A stretch of DNA of 64,000 nt from ARS98 sp030744725 (GTDB taxonomy: Bacteria > Planctomycetota > Planctomycetia > Pirellulales > Pirellulaceae): NCBI GenBank assembly GCA_030744725.1, contig JASLPZ010000001.1:23411-87410 (forward strand), read 5' to 3'. Numbering within the stretch: the stretch's first letter is position 1; the number at the start of each line of letters is the position of its first letter. The notes beneath the pieces were generated by a model that made no database searches, was not told where the DNA came from, and saw nothing but the letters and a program-made list of their open reading frames with translations. The position numbers and the translations under genes are program-made. Below are positions 18,407 to 29,647 of this stretch, piece by piece.

Positions 18407-19015
18407 ATGGCTCGTTATCATGGCCCCAAGGCGAGAGTCAATCGTCGACTTAAAGCTCAAGTTTACGAAGATAGCGGCGCGCGGCGCGCCACGGATCGTC
18501 GCGACAATCCTCCGGGTATGCACACGCGCCCACGGCGTCCGTCGAACTATGGGCTGGCGTTGGCCGAAAAGCAAAAGATCAAGCATTACTATGGCTTGGG
18601 CGAGCGGCAGTTGCGACGTTACTTTGGCGATGTCTCTCACAAGAAAGGCAACACCGGCGAACTGTTGATGATGATGTGCGAGGGGCGTTTCGATAACGTG
18701 CTCCGACGGGCCGGTGTGGCGAAGACACGCCCGCAAGCTCGGCAAGGCATCACACACGGCCATTTCTATATCAACGGCGTCAAGGTGACCAAGCCGTCAT
18801 ATCAAATGAGCCCCGGCGACGTGATCACCGTTCGAAACAAAGAAAAAATCCAGCATCTGTATCAGTTTACGAGTCAGGAAGCTAGCGCCGAGCCAGTCGA
18901 TTGGGTCACGTTCGACCCGGAGACGCTTCGTGCGACCGTGCAGGGATTACCGGGCCCAAGCGATATCAGCCTGCCCGTCGACGTAAATATCGTGATCGAA
19001 TTCATGTCGCGCTAA
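18407..19015 (+). CDS. rpsD: 30S ribosomal protein S4
   Basis: 202 residues beginning MARYHGPKARVNRRL, with the S4 RNA-binding core (KYYGLGERQLRRYF-like block, RFDNVLRRAGVAKTRPQARQGI, HGHFYINGVKV) intact. S4 is a primary 16S rRNA binder that starts 30S assembly. The N-terminus lacks the four-cysteine zinc motif, so this is the zinc-free type. As in many planctomycetes the gene stands alone and is not inside an S13-S11-S4-rpoA operon, at least within this window. Confidence 0.97.
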   Translation: MARYHGPKARVNRRLKAQVYEDSGARRATDRRDNPPGMHTRPRRPSNYGLALAEKQKIKHYYGLGERQLRRYFGDVSHKKGNTGELLMMMCEGRFDNVLRRAGVAKTRPQARQGITHGHFYINGVKVTKPSYQMSPGDVITVRNKEKIQHLYQFTSQEASAEPVDWVTFDPETLRATVQGLPGPSDISLPVDVNIVIEFMSR

Positions 19016-19044
19016 CGCGACTCTCCCGCGAAGACGATTCAAAT

Positions 19045-19076
19045 TGACGGTAACAGCTAGAATGCTGTTGCCGTCA
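19045..19076 (+). terminator. Strong hairpin 29 bases after the rpsD stop, possible terminator
   Basis: TGACGGTAACAGC (19045-19057) pairs with GCTGTTGCCGTCA (19064-19076) over 13 positions, 12 Watson-Crick and one G-U, with a six-base loop TAGAAT. It is not followed by a clean T run (GTTCGGTTCTT), so a rho-independent terminator is plausible but not proven; it could also be an mRNA-stabilising stem. Confidence 0.45.
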
Positions 19077-19130
19077 GTTCGGTTCTTGCGAAACATCTTT
19101 ACGCCAATTCCGTCGGGCGGCAGCCGAGCG

Positions 19131-19229
19131 GTAACCCGAAGCGCGAGCGAGGAACAGCACACAGTAACCCGAAGCATGAGCGAGGAACGGCACTCAATTC
19201 CTTGCTCACGCTCTCGCGCTTCTGGTTAC
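19131..19229. repeat. Dispersed repeat family C: two direct copies and one inverted copy
   Basis: Two direct copies of a 25-base unit starting GTAACCCGAAGC and ending GAGCGAGGAAC (19131-19155 and 19164-19188, differing at two positions) are followed by a diverged inverted copy (19200-19229, CCTTGCTCACGCTCTCGCGC and on). The inverted copy allows a long stem. The unit lies in the untranslated region upstream of lpdA. As far as I recall this type of unit is widespread in Rhodopirellula-like genomes. Confidence 0.65.
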
Positions 19230-19283
19230 GATCGGTTGTCCAACAAAGTCGCAATTCTCAAAATCAACGGACGAAGGGATGCA

Positions 19284-20711
19284 ATGCACACACAACTCGC
19301 CGTTCTGGGGGGAGGGCCTGGCGGTTACGCGGCAGCCTTTCTCGCCGCTGATGAAGGCATGGATGTTACGCTGGTCGAGATGGAGCCCCGGTTGGGCGGA
19401 ACGTGCCTGCTGCGCGGCTGCGTTCCATCCAAGGCCCTTCTGCATGTCGCACGGGTGATCAGTGAAGTCGAGGAACTCAGTGCGGACTGGGGTGTCACCT
19501 ACAACGCACCTAAGATCGATATCGATAAAGTTCGCGCTCGCAAAGACAAGATCATTTCGACGCTGGCCGGAGGACTCAAGCAACTCGCTAAACGACGCAA
19601 GGTGACCGTCATCAACGCTCGCGGCATCCTCGAAGACGCTAAGACTCTGCTTCTGAAGGGTGATCACAAGTCGATCCCTGAAGGCGGCAAACTGACGTTC
19701 GACAAGTTGATCTTGGCGACTGGCTCGATGCCTGCGATGCCGGTCACTTTTAACATCGGCTCGCCGCGCGTCCTGAATTCCACGGGCGCACTCGAATTGG
19801 CCGATCTGCCCGACACCATGCTAGTGATTGGCGGCGGCTACATCGGTTTGGAAATGGGCACGGTCTACGCTCAGCTTGGATCTAAGGTCAGCGTGGTAGA
19901 GCTGACCGACGGCTTACTACCGGGTGCCGATCGCGATCTGGTCAAGCCATTGGAGCGGCGACTCAAAGGGCTGTTTGAAGATCACATTTTCTTGAACACC
20001 AAAGTCGGCTCGATTTGCGACGTCGGCGAAGCGGTCGAGGTCACCTTCGAGGGACCGGGGAAATTCGGTGTCGAGCGATTTGATCGTGTATTGGTTTCGG
20101 TAGGGCGCCAGCCCAGTTCGCAAGGTCTCGGTTTGGAAAACACCAGAATGCAGGTCGACCAGCATGGCTTCATCCAATGTGACCAACAGCAGCGAACAGC
20201 CGAAGAAAATATTTTTGCGATTGGTGATGTCGCTGGCCAGCCGATGCTGGCGCACAAGGCTACGCACGAGGCCAAAGTCGCGGTGGAGGTGGCCTTGGGA
20301 AAATCGGTTGAATTCGACAAGGTCGCCATTCCCGCCGTCGTCTTCACAGATCCCGAAATCGCTTGGGCTGGCATGACCGAGGAACAGGCCAAACGCGAAG
20401 GACGCGAATACCAGGCAGCCATTTATCCCTGGGCGGCCAGTGGTCGAGCGCAAGCGATCGGCCGAACGGATGGCCTGACCAAATGGCTGATTGATCCCAA
20501 AACGAGCCGCGTGCTCGGCTGCGGACTGGTGGGGGTGGGAGCTGGTGAGTTGATTGCCGAGGCGGTCCTAGCAATCGAAATGGGATGTGAAGTCCGAGAC
20601 CTGACCGAGTCGATCCACCCGCATCCGACGCTCAGTGAAACGCTGATGAATGCCGGCGAGGTCTTTTTTGGCACTGCGACGGAAATCTATAAGCCGAAGC
20701 GTTCTAAATGA
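19284..20711 (+). CDS. lpdA: Dihydrolipoyl dehydrogenase (E3)
   Basis: 475 residues from the ATG at 19284, preceded by AAGGG. FAD-binding GGGPGG at the N-terminus, the redox-active disulphide GGTCLLRGCVPSK (Cys41, Cys46), the NAD-binding GGGYIGLEMG, the FAIGDVAGQPMLAHKA block and the C-terminal catalytic HPHPTLSETL are all intact. It reoxidises dihydrolipoamide in 2-oxoacid dehydrogenase complexes. The E1 and E2 genes of pyruvate dehydrogenase lie 5 kb downstream on the same strand, so it probably serves that complex. A longer frame upstream crosses the repeat DNA and is not real. Confidence 0.96.
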   Translation: MHTQLAVLGGGPGGYAAAFLAADEGMDVTLVEMEPRLGGTCLLRGCVPSKALLHVARVISEVEELSADWGVTYNAPKIDIDKVRARKDKIISTLAGGLKQLAKRRKVTVINARGILEDAKTLLLKGDHKSIPEGGKLTFDKLILATGSMPAMPVTFNIGSPRVLNSTGALELADLPDTMLVIGGGYIGLEMGTVYAQLGSKVSVVELTDGLLPGADRDLVKPLERRLKGLFEDHIFLNTKVGSICDVGEAVEVTFEGPGKFGVERFDRVLVSVGRQPSSQGLGLENTRMQVDQHGFIQCDQQQRTAEENIFAIGDVAGQPMLAHKATHEAKVAVEVALGKSVEFDKVAIPAVVFTDPEIAWAGMTEEQAKREGREYQAAIYPWAASGRAQAIGRTDGLTKWLIDPKTSRVLGCGLVGVGAGELIAEAVLAIEMGCEVRDLTESIHPHPTLSETLMNAGEVFFGTATEIYKPKRSK

Positions 20712-20736
20712 GTCGGCAGCGATGTACGCCCAGCAG

Positions 20737-20835
20737 TGCGGTAAGCTGCCACCAGGGAGCGTGAGCGACACTGTTTCGGCACCGCCTCTGGCCGCAACAA
20801 AAGAAGGTCCTCGAACACCACAAAGTAGCCATCTT
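20737..20835. repeat. Dispersed repeat family D (copy 1, between lpdA and rlmKL)
   Basis: Read on the minus strand, this segment holds TTCGAGGACC and GTTGCGGCCAGAGG followed by a run rich in CGCTCACGCTCCC. A matching arrangement occurs on the plus strand at 57037-57067 (TTCGAAGACC, GTTGCGGCCAGAGG). Apart from this repeat, the 273-base space between the two convergent genes shows nothing I can name. Confidence 0.5.
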
Positions 20836-20984
20836 GCTCCGTCGGGATGAGCCTAATGGGTGAACGGTGGAGCAGCAATTCGACTCCAGTCGCATCATGA
20901 CGTCAGGCGAGGAAGGCTCATCCCGGCCCCTTGCAAAGTGATTACATTACAGCGAGATGGCTGACTGCATCCTATGATCCAAGC

Positions 20985-23282
20985 TCATTTTTGCGACACG
21001 ATTCGCCAGCAGCGATGGATGCGTCGATTTCGAAAGTCCTCGGGGACAGTCTGTTTGCTGATCTCGTGAATCTGCGCCGAAGCGATGCTGTCCGCGTCCA
21101 GTTTGAAACGTCGAAAATTGTTTGAAAAGAAAACGAGCCCTTGCGGGTTCATCTGCCCAAGCACGGCGTTTAGCAGTGCAACATGATCACGTTGAAGGTC
21201 CCAGTCTTCCTCGGTACGTTTGCTATTGGAGAATGTCGGAGGATCGACGACGGCCAGATCGTAGGTCTCACCGGTTGCCAGTTGTTGCAGAAACTGCCGA
21301 GCGTCGCTGCGAATAAACAGATGCTGACCGCCACGGAATTCATTCAACGACATATTGCGACGGGCCCAGTCGAGATTTGACCGTGAAAGGTCGACCGTCG
21401 TCGTGTGCACCGCGCCGCCGCTGGCGGCGTACACACTGAACGAACCGGTGTAGCCGAACAGGTTGAGGAACCTGGTATCGGTGGCTGCCTCGCGGACCAT
21501 CTGCCGGGTCGTGCGATGGTCCAGGAATAAGCCCGTATCAATATAGTCCGAAAGATTCACGATAAACTTCAAGCCGCCCTCCTTCACCGTGACTTCGTGG
21601 TGACGATCGGACACTTGTTCGTGTTGCTTAATCCCGCGCTGGCGTTGGCGACTCTTAAAAAACACGTTACCTCGTTTGACGTCCAACGCGTCGCTGGCCG
21701 TTTGCTGCATGAGATCGAGCCAATCTGCATGTTGCGCGGCATCACGATCGTGCGGTCGTTCATACTCGGTGATGTGTAAATGATCTTCGTAGCAATCGAC
21801 GATCAGCGGAATCTCGGGGATGTCGCGTTCGTACAAACGAAAACAAGTGATCCCTTGTCGAGTTGGCCAGCGCCGCAGATGCCGCGCCCGCTTCTTCAGA
21901 CGACTACGAAACAGTTCGGCTTGTTCTCTCGCCTTGGCGTTGACTCCGCCGAAGACTGGGATGAGCTCGGGGCGCATCGGCTGCGGTGTTTGCATTGCGC
22001 CGGCCACCTCGACTTGATTGGAACGAGGGGGTCGGGAGTCTCTTTCAGGCGTAGCTCGTTTCAAAGTAGAAAGAATGTCATCCGAAAGAGACTCCCGACC
22101 CCTTTCAGCAATCTCAGTGACAGGGGCATCGGGATCGGTCACTCGTGCCCGCCCTGGCCGTGGTCCGTGAAACTGAAAGTAGGTGCACTGGATCCGCCCG
22201 TTGTACAGCTTACGTCGCCGGTCTGCCGAGCGACCAATTAGTGATTCGAACCTCGGATACGCCGTCAAGATGTAATGCGACCACGTCGGTAACTTCCGCA
22301 AGACTAACGGAATCGACTCGTACAACGACTCCCATTGCTCATGATCGCCAAGGCGTTCGCCGTACGGAGGATTCGTAATCACGCAGCCGTATGATCGTTT
22401 GCTAGTCAGGCGATCAAACGGGCGCACTTGAAAATGCGTTTGATCGGCAACACCGGCTTGTTCAGCATTAAAGCGTGCGATTTCCAAAACCTCTGGATCG
22501 ATGTCGGTGCCCATCAGGCGTTCGGGAAGGTCCGGCAGCGCGATGTCGCGTGCTTCGGTTCGGGCATCTCTCCAAATCTGGGGATCAATGTCAGGCCACT
22601 CTTCCGCCGCAAAACTGCGGTTCAAGCCTGGTGCGATGTTACGACCGATCATGGCCGCTTCGATGGGGATCGTGCCACTTCCGCAGAACGGATCGATCAG
22701 CGTGCGTTCGGGGCGCCAAAAGCTCAGTTGAATCAGCGCTGCCGCCATGGTCTCTTTCAACGGCGCCGTCGCAGCGAATTGGCGGTACCCTCGCTTGTGG
22801 AGGCTGGGGCCCGTCGTGTCGATTGTCAGCGTCGCGACATTTTCGAGCAAGGCGATTTCAATCTTGTACATCGGCCCGGATTCAGGCAGTTCTGACGTAC
22901 GATGAGCGGCCAGCAGGCTTTCGGCCACAGCTTTTTTCACGGCACGTTGGCACGCCGGGACACTGGACAACTGAGAACGCACGGACCGTCCGATGACGGG
23001 AAACGACGCCTCCGTACCGATCCATCTGTCCCAGGCAATCGCTTTGGTCGTATCGAAGAGCGCGTCGAAATCCTCGGCTGGAAAGGACGCCATCCGCACC
23101 AACACCCGATCTGCCGTACGGAGCCACAAATTCGTGCGGCAGATCGCGGCGTCATCCGCCGAAAAGAGAATGCGACCAGGACCGACAATGGTCCCCTCAT
23201 AGCCAAGTGCTTTAAGCTCTCGGCGGACAACGGCTTCCAACCCAAACGCGGTCGTTGCGATCAAATCCAGAGGAGCATTCAT
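20985..23282 (-). CDS. rlmL: Bifunctional 23S rRNA methyltransferase RlmKL
   Basis: 765 residues from the ATG at 23282. The N-terminal half has a THUMP region (about 45-160) and a first methyltransferase with IDPFCGSGTIPIEAAMIG and ITNPPYGERLGD (makes m2G2445). The C-terminal half has a second one with LNLFGYTGSFSVYAASGGA and VVDPPTFSNSKR (makes m7G2069). Fusion of the two is usual in gammaproteobacteria and also seen here. The linker at about residues 394-419 is encoded by a perfect 19-base inverted repeat that resembles a mobile hairpin. Convergent with lpdA. No Shine-Dalgarno site is visible. Confidence 0.94.
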   Translation of the reverse strand: MNAPLDLIATTAFGLEAVVRRELKALGYEGTIVGPGRILFSADDAAICRTNLWLRTADRVLVRMASFPAEDFDALFDTTKAIAWDRWIGTEASFPVIGRSVRSQLSSVPACQRAVKKAVAESLLAAHRTSELPESGPMYKIEIALLENVATLTIDTTGPSLHKRGYRQFAATAPLKETMAAALIQLSFWRPERTLIDPFCGSGTIPIEAAMIGRNIAPGLNRSFAAEEWPDIDPQIWRDARTEARDIALPDLPERLMGTDIDPEVLEIARFNAEQAGVADQTHFQVRPFDRLTSKRSYGCVITNPPYGERLGDHEQWESLYESIPLVLRKLPTWSHYILTAYPRFESLIGRSADRRRKLYNGRIQCTYFQFHGPRPGRARVTDPDAPVTEIAERGRESLSDDILSTLKRATPERDSRPPRSNQVEVAGAMQTPQPMRPELIPVFGGVNAKAREQAELFRSRLKKRARHLRRWPTRQGITCFRLYERDIPEIPLIVDCYEDHLHITEYERPHDRDAAQHADWLDLMQQTASDALDVKRGNVFFKSRQRQRGIKQHEQVSDRHHEVTVKEGGLKFIVNLSDYIDTGLFLDHRTTRQMVREAATDTRFLNLFGYTGSFSVYAASGGAVHTTTVDLSRSNLDWARRNMSLNEFRGGQHLFIRSDARQFLQQLATGETYDLAVVDPPTFSNSKRTEEDWDLQRDHVALLNAVLGQMNPQGLVFFSNNFRRFKLDADSIASAQIHEISKQTVPEDFRNRRIHRCWRIVSQK
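22028..22102. repeat. 19-bp inverted repeat (family E) inside the rlmKL coding region
   Basis: GGGGTCGGGAGTCTCTTTC at 22028-22046 is perfectly complementary to 22084-22102, with 37 bases between. Part of the arm (GACTCCCGACCCCTTTC) recurs outside genes at 53100-53115. Its 75-base length is a multiple of three, so the RlmKL frame is kept, and it encodes a charged stretch in the inter-domain linker. Confidence 0.8.
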
Positions 23283-23435
23283 GCGCGTTTGTGCTGAGCG
23301 GACTTCGGGGCGTGGAGTGAGTTCATGTTCCCAGCGCGGGACCAGATCGACAACCGTGCAGCATGCCGCTTTCGACAAGTTTGACGATTCTCGAGAATCT
23401 GAGCCGTGCCCCATAAAAACTAGCGAGATACAGCG

Positions 23436-24989
23436 CTAGGCCGTCAGAAGCGACCCTTTGCAGAGGCTAGTCAAGGTGTTGGCGATCATGCCATCCAGGT
23501 GAGCCTGGTCGACGCGTTGAAACTTCTGACCGTTCTGAGGCATCGTCAATTCACCCTTGGCAATGGCCGTCTGAATCTTGTCAAACAGCAGAGCGCGGTC
23601 GTGCTGCGAATCGAGCAGAGCGACAAGATAACAGCAGAATTCGTCGAGATTACAATTCTCGTGGCGCTGATTGGTGACCGAAATGCCAGACGAGGCTTGC
23701 AATCGGGCCAAGGGCGTTGCCAATGGACGCTTACTGACCAGATTGGCGACCGTGGGTGGGTGTACATAATAATCGAGAAGTCCGGCTGCGAAGACGCCCA
23801 TCAATGTCCGAGCGGTATCATCAACGTTCAGATGATCCCAAGACTCGCCACCGTGACCGACGGTGGCAAGCCGTTGGATACTTGCCGTATGTAGTTCGTC
23901 CATGGTGATCGGTCGTGGCCAGCGATTGCTCAGGTGCTCTAACGCCGCCATAGCCAAGGGGGAACCGGTCGAAATCTCACCTCGACGCATATGTAAAGTG
24001 AGCGGCTCGTTCGAGTCAAAGCTGGGTTTGACCGGCGTGGGGCAGCTGGTCAACGAGAGTTGGAATTTCCGGAGATCTTCTGGCCCTAAATTCCGCGTCA
24101 CGGCTACACTCTGGTGGCAAAGCAGCGTTGTGCGAAACTTCCTGTTGCGGAGAAAGTCCATGTACTGCTGCTGCTGGACCAGTGGAATACCAGCCAGAGC
24201 ATCTCTTGCCTGGGCGGACAGGTGCATCGACAACATGGTTGTCAAATCAGTGTCGGCGAGGAATTGCAGGCCGCCGGCCTCGGCACGCTCGACGAATTCG
24301 TAGAAGTAGATCGGGTGGTTATGATCTTCCAAGTGGTCGTGATAGAAATACTGATCATCCGCGGTGGAAATGAAATCCAATTCTTCCCGCAGCACCTGGC
24401 CGTACGCTGTATCAGTGGAACAATTTTCTGTCATGAAACGGAGCATGGAGCGAGCTTGTGAGATCCGCTCTTCGGGCCGTTCAAGCTTAGAAACATGATA
24501 GAGCATCATATCGCGGATCGTGCCGCGAAAATTCCAGCCCGGCAATACATTATGCGAGACTAATGCCACACCATTGCAAGACAGGTTGTCTTTGCAGATC
24601 GCCATGATCTTTTCCTGGACATTCTCCGGCACCCAGGAATAGACGCCATGGCACAAGATGTAGTCGAATTGTCCCCAGGAGGCGTCGATATCCAAGAGGT
24701 CAGCTTGACGCAGTTCGATATTGTCTAAGCCGAGAGTCGTGATGATCGACTGACCCTGGTTAACTTGTCGCTCTGATAGATCAACTCCGACAAATTCGCT
24801 TTGTGGCAGCTCCATCGCTTTGGGATTCAGATTCGAAGCGGCGGCGCATCCCAATTCCAGGACCCGACAATCAGGGATCGGTTGCGGGTGCATACCAAAC
24901 AGGGTGGCGACCGCTTCCAGCTTTCGTACGTGGGCCGCTGGATGTGATTGCACCGCATAAGGAACCTGGTCGTATGAGTTTGGGCTCAT
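23436..24989 (-). CDS. SAM-dependent methyltransferase with regulatory domain
   Basis: 517 residues from the ATG at 24989. The class I methyltransferase fold is at the N-terminus: VLELGCAAASNLNPKA (motif I), EFVGVDLSERQVNQGQ (motif II) and FDYILCHGVYSWVP (motif IV region). The middle matches the methyltransferase regulatory domain family (PF10119 type, around DQYFYHDHLEDHNHPIYFYEF), and the C-terminus resembles PKMT C-terminal winged-helix domains. Such proteins include peptide/protein lysine methyltransferases of the outer membrane protein type in Rickettsia. The substrate here is unknown. Cytoplasmic. It diverges from aceE. Confidence 0.87.
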   Translation of the reverse strand: MSPNSYDQVPYAVQSHPAAHVRKLEAVATLFGMHPQPIPDCRVLELGCAAASNLNPKAMELPQSEFVGVDLSERQVNQGQSIITTLGLDNIELRQADLLDIDASWGQFDYILCHGVYSWVPENVQEKIMAICKDNLSCNGVALVSHNVLPGWNFRGTIRDMMLYHVSKLERPEERISQARSMLRFMTENCSTDTAYGQVLREELDFISTADDQYFYHDHLEDHNHPIYFYEFVERAEAGGLQFLADTDLTTMLSMHLSAQARDALAGIPLVQQQQYMDFLRNRKFRTTLLCHQSVAVTRNLGPEDLRKFQLSLTSCPTPVKPSFDSNEPLTLHMRRGEISTGSPLAMAALEHLSNRWPRPITMDELHTASIQRLATVGHGGESWDHLNVDDTARTLMGVFAAGLLDYYVHPPTVANLVSKRPLATPLARLQASSGISVTNQRHENCNLDEFCCYLVALLDSQHDRALLFDKIQTAIAKGELTMPQNGQKFQRVDQAHLDGMIANTLTSLCKGSLLTA

Positions 24990-25475
24990 GGAGTCGTCCG
25001 CCTGGTTTAGGAAACGGAAAAGGATCAACAGGAGTTCATCGCCCGAAATCTGCCCGGATGGCGGATGCGTGGCCTGATTGATTCTTCGACAGCAGTGGGT
25101 TTCCCCATTCGGTCCAATATGTATGGCAAATGCGGTCAAGTCGATCGATCGAAATGCGCGGCGACAAAACCGGCATATTCCTCATATTCTTCAATTCAGG
25201 TATAGGCCAGCATCTCCTAGAGGGGTCACCATTAGAATCTGAGCCCCTTTGACCGGAAGCTGATAATCGTGACAATGGGAGCACGTTTTTGAAAGATGAT
25301 TTGTGCGACGATCCCTGCGTCTATTCTGTACGCTCGAAGATCCGTCCTCGCGCGAACGCAGGCTCAATCGAACCGCGTCGTCTCCTGCAGGCCGACTGAC
25401 TCCTGTTATTTGACGGGTTGCAAATGACAGGCCGGCGATCACCAGCTGTTTCTGACGCTCGCAAGAGGTTTGTCT
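24990..25475. other. 486-base divergent region upstream of aceE
   Basis: Contains the promoters for the methyltransferase gene and aceE, although I could not identify -35/-10 pairs with confidence. The one clear structure is an inverted repeat at 25402-25431, listed separately. AAGAGG at 25463-25468 is the aceE ribosome binding site. Open frames across this region look like shadows, with no recognisable protein features. Confidence 0.5.
25402..25431. promoter_or_regulatory. Inverted repeat in the aceE leader, possible operator
   Basis: CCTGTTATTTG (25402-25412) and CAAATGACAGG (25421-25431) are complementary at 10 of 11 positions and separated by eight bases. It lies 44 bases before the aceE ATG. 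Position and size fit a repressor operator or a leader hairpin for the pyruvate dehydrogenase operon; nothing tells which. Confidence 0.4.
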
Positions 25476-28196
<2,721 letters not shown>

Positions 28197-28229
28197 CGTC
28201 ACCATTTCCGACCATAAGGAGACTAACTT

Positions 28230-29582
28230 GTGACGATTGAAGTTAAGCTTCCGGAACTTGGTGACGGAATCGAATCCGGCGACGTGCTCGAAGTGCTCGT
28301 CCAAGAAGGCGATACGATCGACAAGGAACAAGGCATTGTCGAACTGGAAACCGACAAGGCCACTGTGGAGGTCCCCTGTTCGCATTCGGGCCGCATCGTG
28401 AAAGTCCACGTGCAGATCGGTGATACCGTGCCGATCGGTGGCGCGCTGATCACGATTGAAGCTGCGACGCCGGCCGATCCGATAACTCAGCCTGAAGTAC
28501 CGCCGCCGGTCGTCGCCGAACCGCAACAACCCGTTGCCCAAGTTGAACCATTGTTGCCCGTCGAGCCGGCGACAGCCGCACCTGGCCCATCGACAGCAGC
28601 CAGGCGAGAGGTCGAACAACCAGCAGGCACAGCGCCCGCCGTCACGACGAAGGCACGCAGCAGCTCGGGCACTGGATCCGGAGCCACTGTCGCGGCCGGC
28701 CCGGCAATCCGACGGTTCGCTCGCGAGGTTGGAGTCGACCTGGCGAGCGTCGCAGGCACGGGCGAAAGCGGTCGCATCACACGTGAGGATGTCCTGGCCA
28801 TCGTGTTGCAGACATCGGAAGCTGCTCGTTCCGGCAAGACGTCATCGGTTTCCGATCCCAACAAATCGGCCGACCAGTGGGGCATTGTGCGAATTGAAAA
28901 GATGGCGAAGATCCGTCGCACGATCGCCGATCGTATGCAAGAGTCGTGGACCACGGCGCCACGCGTGACGAACTTCGACGATGCCGACGTTACCGAGTTG
29001 GAACGTATACGGAAGGCGAACAAGGCGGATTACGCGGAAGAGGGCATCAAGCTAACCGCCATGCCGTTTCTCATCAAAGCCTGCGCGATGGCTCTGCGTG
29101 ACCATCCAGAGATGAACGCTTCCGTCGACATGGAAAACGGCCAGATCATCTACAAAGAGTATTACAACATTGGTATTGCAGTCGACACGGACCGTGGTTT
29201 GGTCGTGCCTCCGCTGCGCGACGCCGACAGGCTCACGATTCCATCTGTCGCTCGAGCACTTGGGAAGCTAGCAGAAAAGGTTCGCTCCGGTGATTTCGGG
29301 ATCAACGACCTGCGCGGTGGGACGTTCACGATTAGCAATTTGGGTGCCATCGGTGGAACGTATTCGACACCCATCATTAACATCCCCGAAGTTGCGATCC
29401 TGTTGGTCGGACGTTCGCGGAAAATGCCAGTCGTCATCAACGACGAAATCCAGGTGCGATTGATGATGCCGCTCAGCCTGTCCTACGATCATCGCCTGGT
29501 TGATGGAGCCACTGCGGCGAGGTTTCTGAACACGGTAATCAGTTATCTCGAAGCTCCCGGTCGGCTGTTGTTGGCGTTGTAA
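28230..29582 (+). CDS. aceF: Dihydrolipoamide acetyltransferase (E2) of pyruvate dehydrogenase
   Basis: 450 residues; GTG start with AAGGAG 8 bases upstream. Domain order: one lipoyl domain (lipoylated Lys43 in ETDKATVEVP), a Pro/Ala/Val-rich linker (about 85-150), a peripheral-subunit binding domain (PAIRRFAREVGVDL...GRITREDV) and a catalytic acetyltransferase domain ending YDHRLVDGATAARF, with the active-site HxxxD. It moves the acetyl group to coenzyme A. There is a single lipoyl domain, fewer than in E. coli AceF. Operon with aceE. Confidence 0.96.
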   Translation: MTIEVKLPELGDGIESGDVLEVLVQEGDTIDKEQGIVELETDKATVEVPCSHSGRIVKVHVQIGDTVPIGGALITIEAATPADPITQPEVPPPVVAEPQQPVAQVEPLLPVEPATAAPGPSTAARREVEQPAGTAPAVTTKARSSSGTGSGATVAAGPAIRRFAREVGVDLASVAGTGESGRITREDVLAIVLQTSEAARSGKTSSVSDPNKSADQWGIVRIEKMAKIRRTIADRMQESWTTAPRVTNFDDADVTELERIRKANKADYAEEGIKLTAMPFLIKACAMALRDHPEMNASVDMENGQIIYKEYYNIGIAVDTDRGLVVPPLRDADRLTIPSVARALGKLAEKVRSGDFGINDLRGGTFTISNLGAIGGTYSTPIINIPEVAILLVGRSRKMPVVINDEIQVRLMMPLSLSYDHRLVDGATAARFLNTVISYLEAPGRLLLAL

Positions 29583-29647
29583 CTGCGTTTGGGAAAAGAC
29601 GAGTCCGTTGAAATCGCTCGCATTCATACGCAACTTGTGAAACCACG

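Noticed and set aside
19044..19283. 80-residue N-terminal extension of lpdA
   Set aside because: It is translated from hairpin repeat DNA, and the true start at 19284 has a ribosome binding site and matches the family N-terminus.
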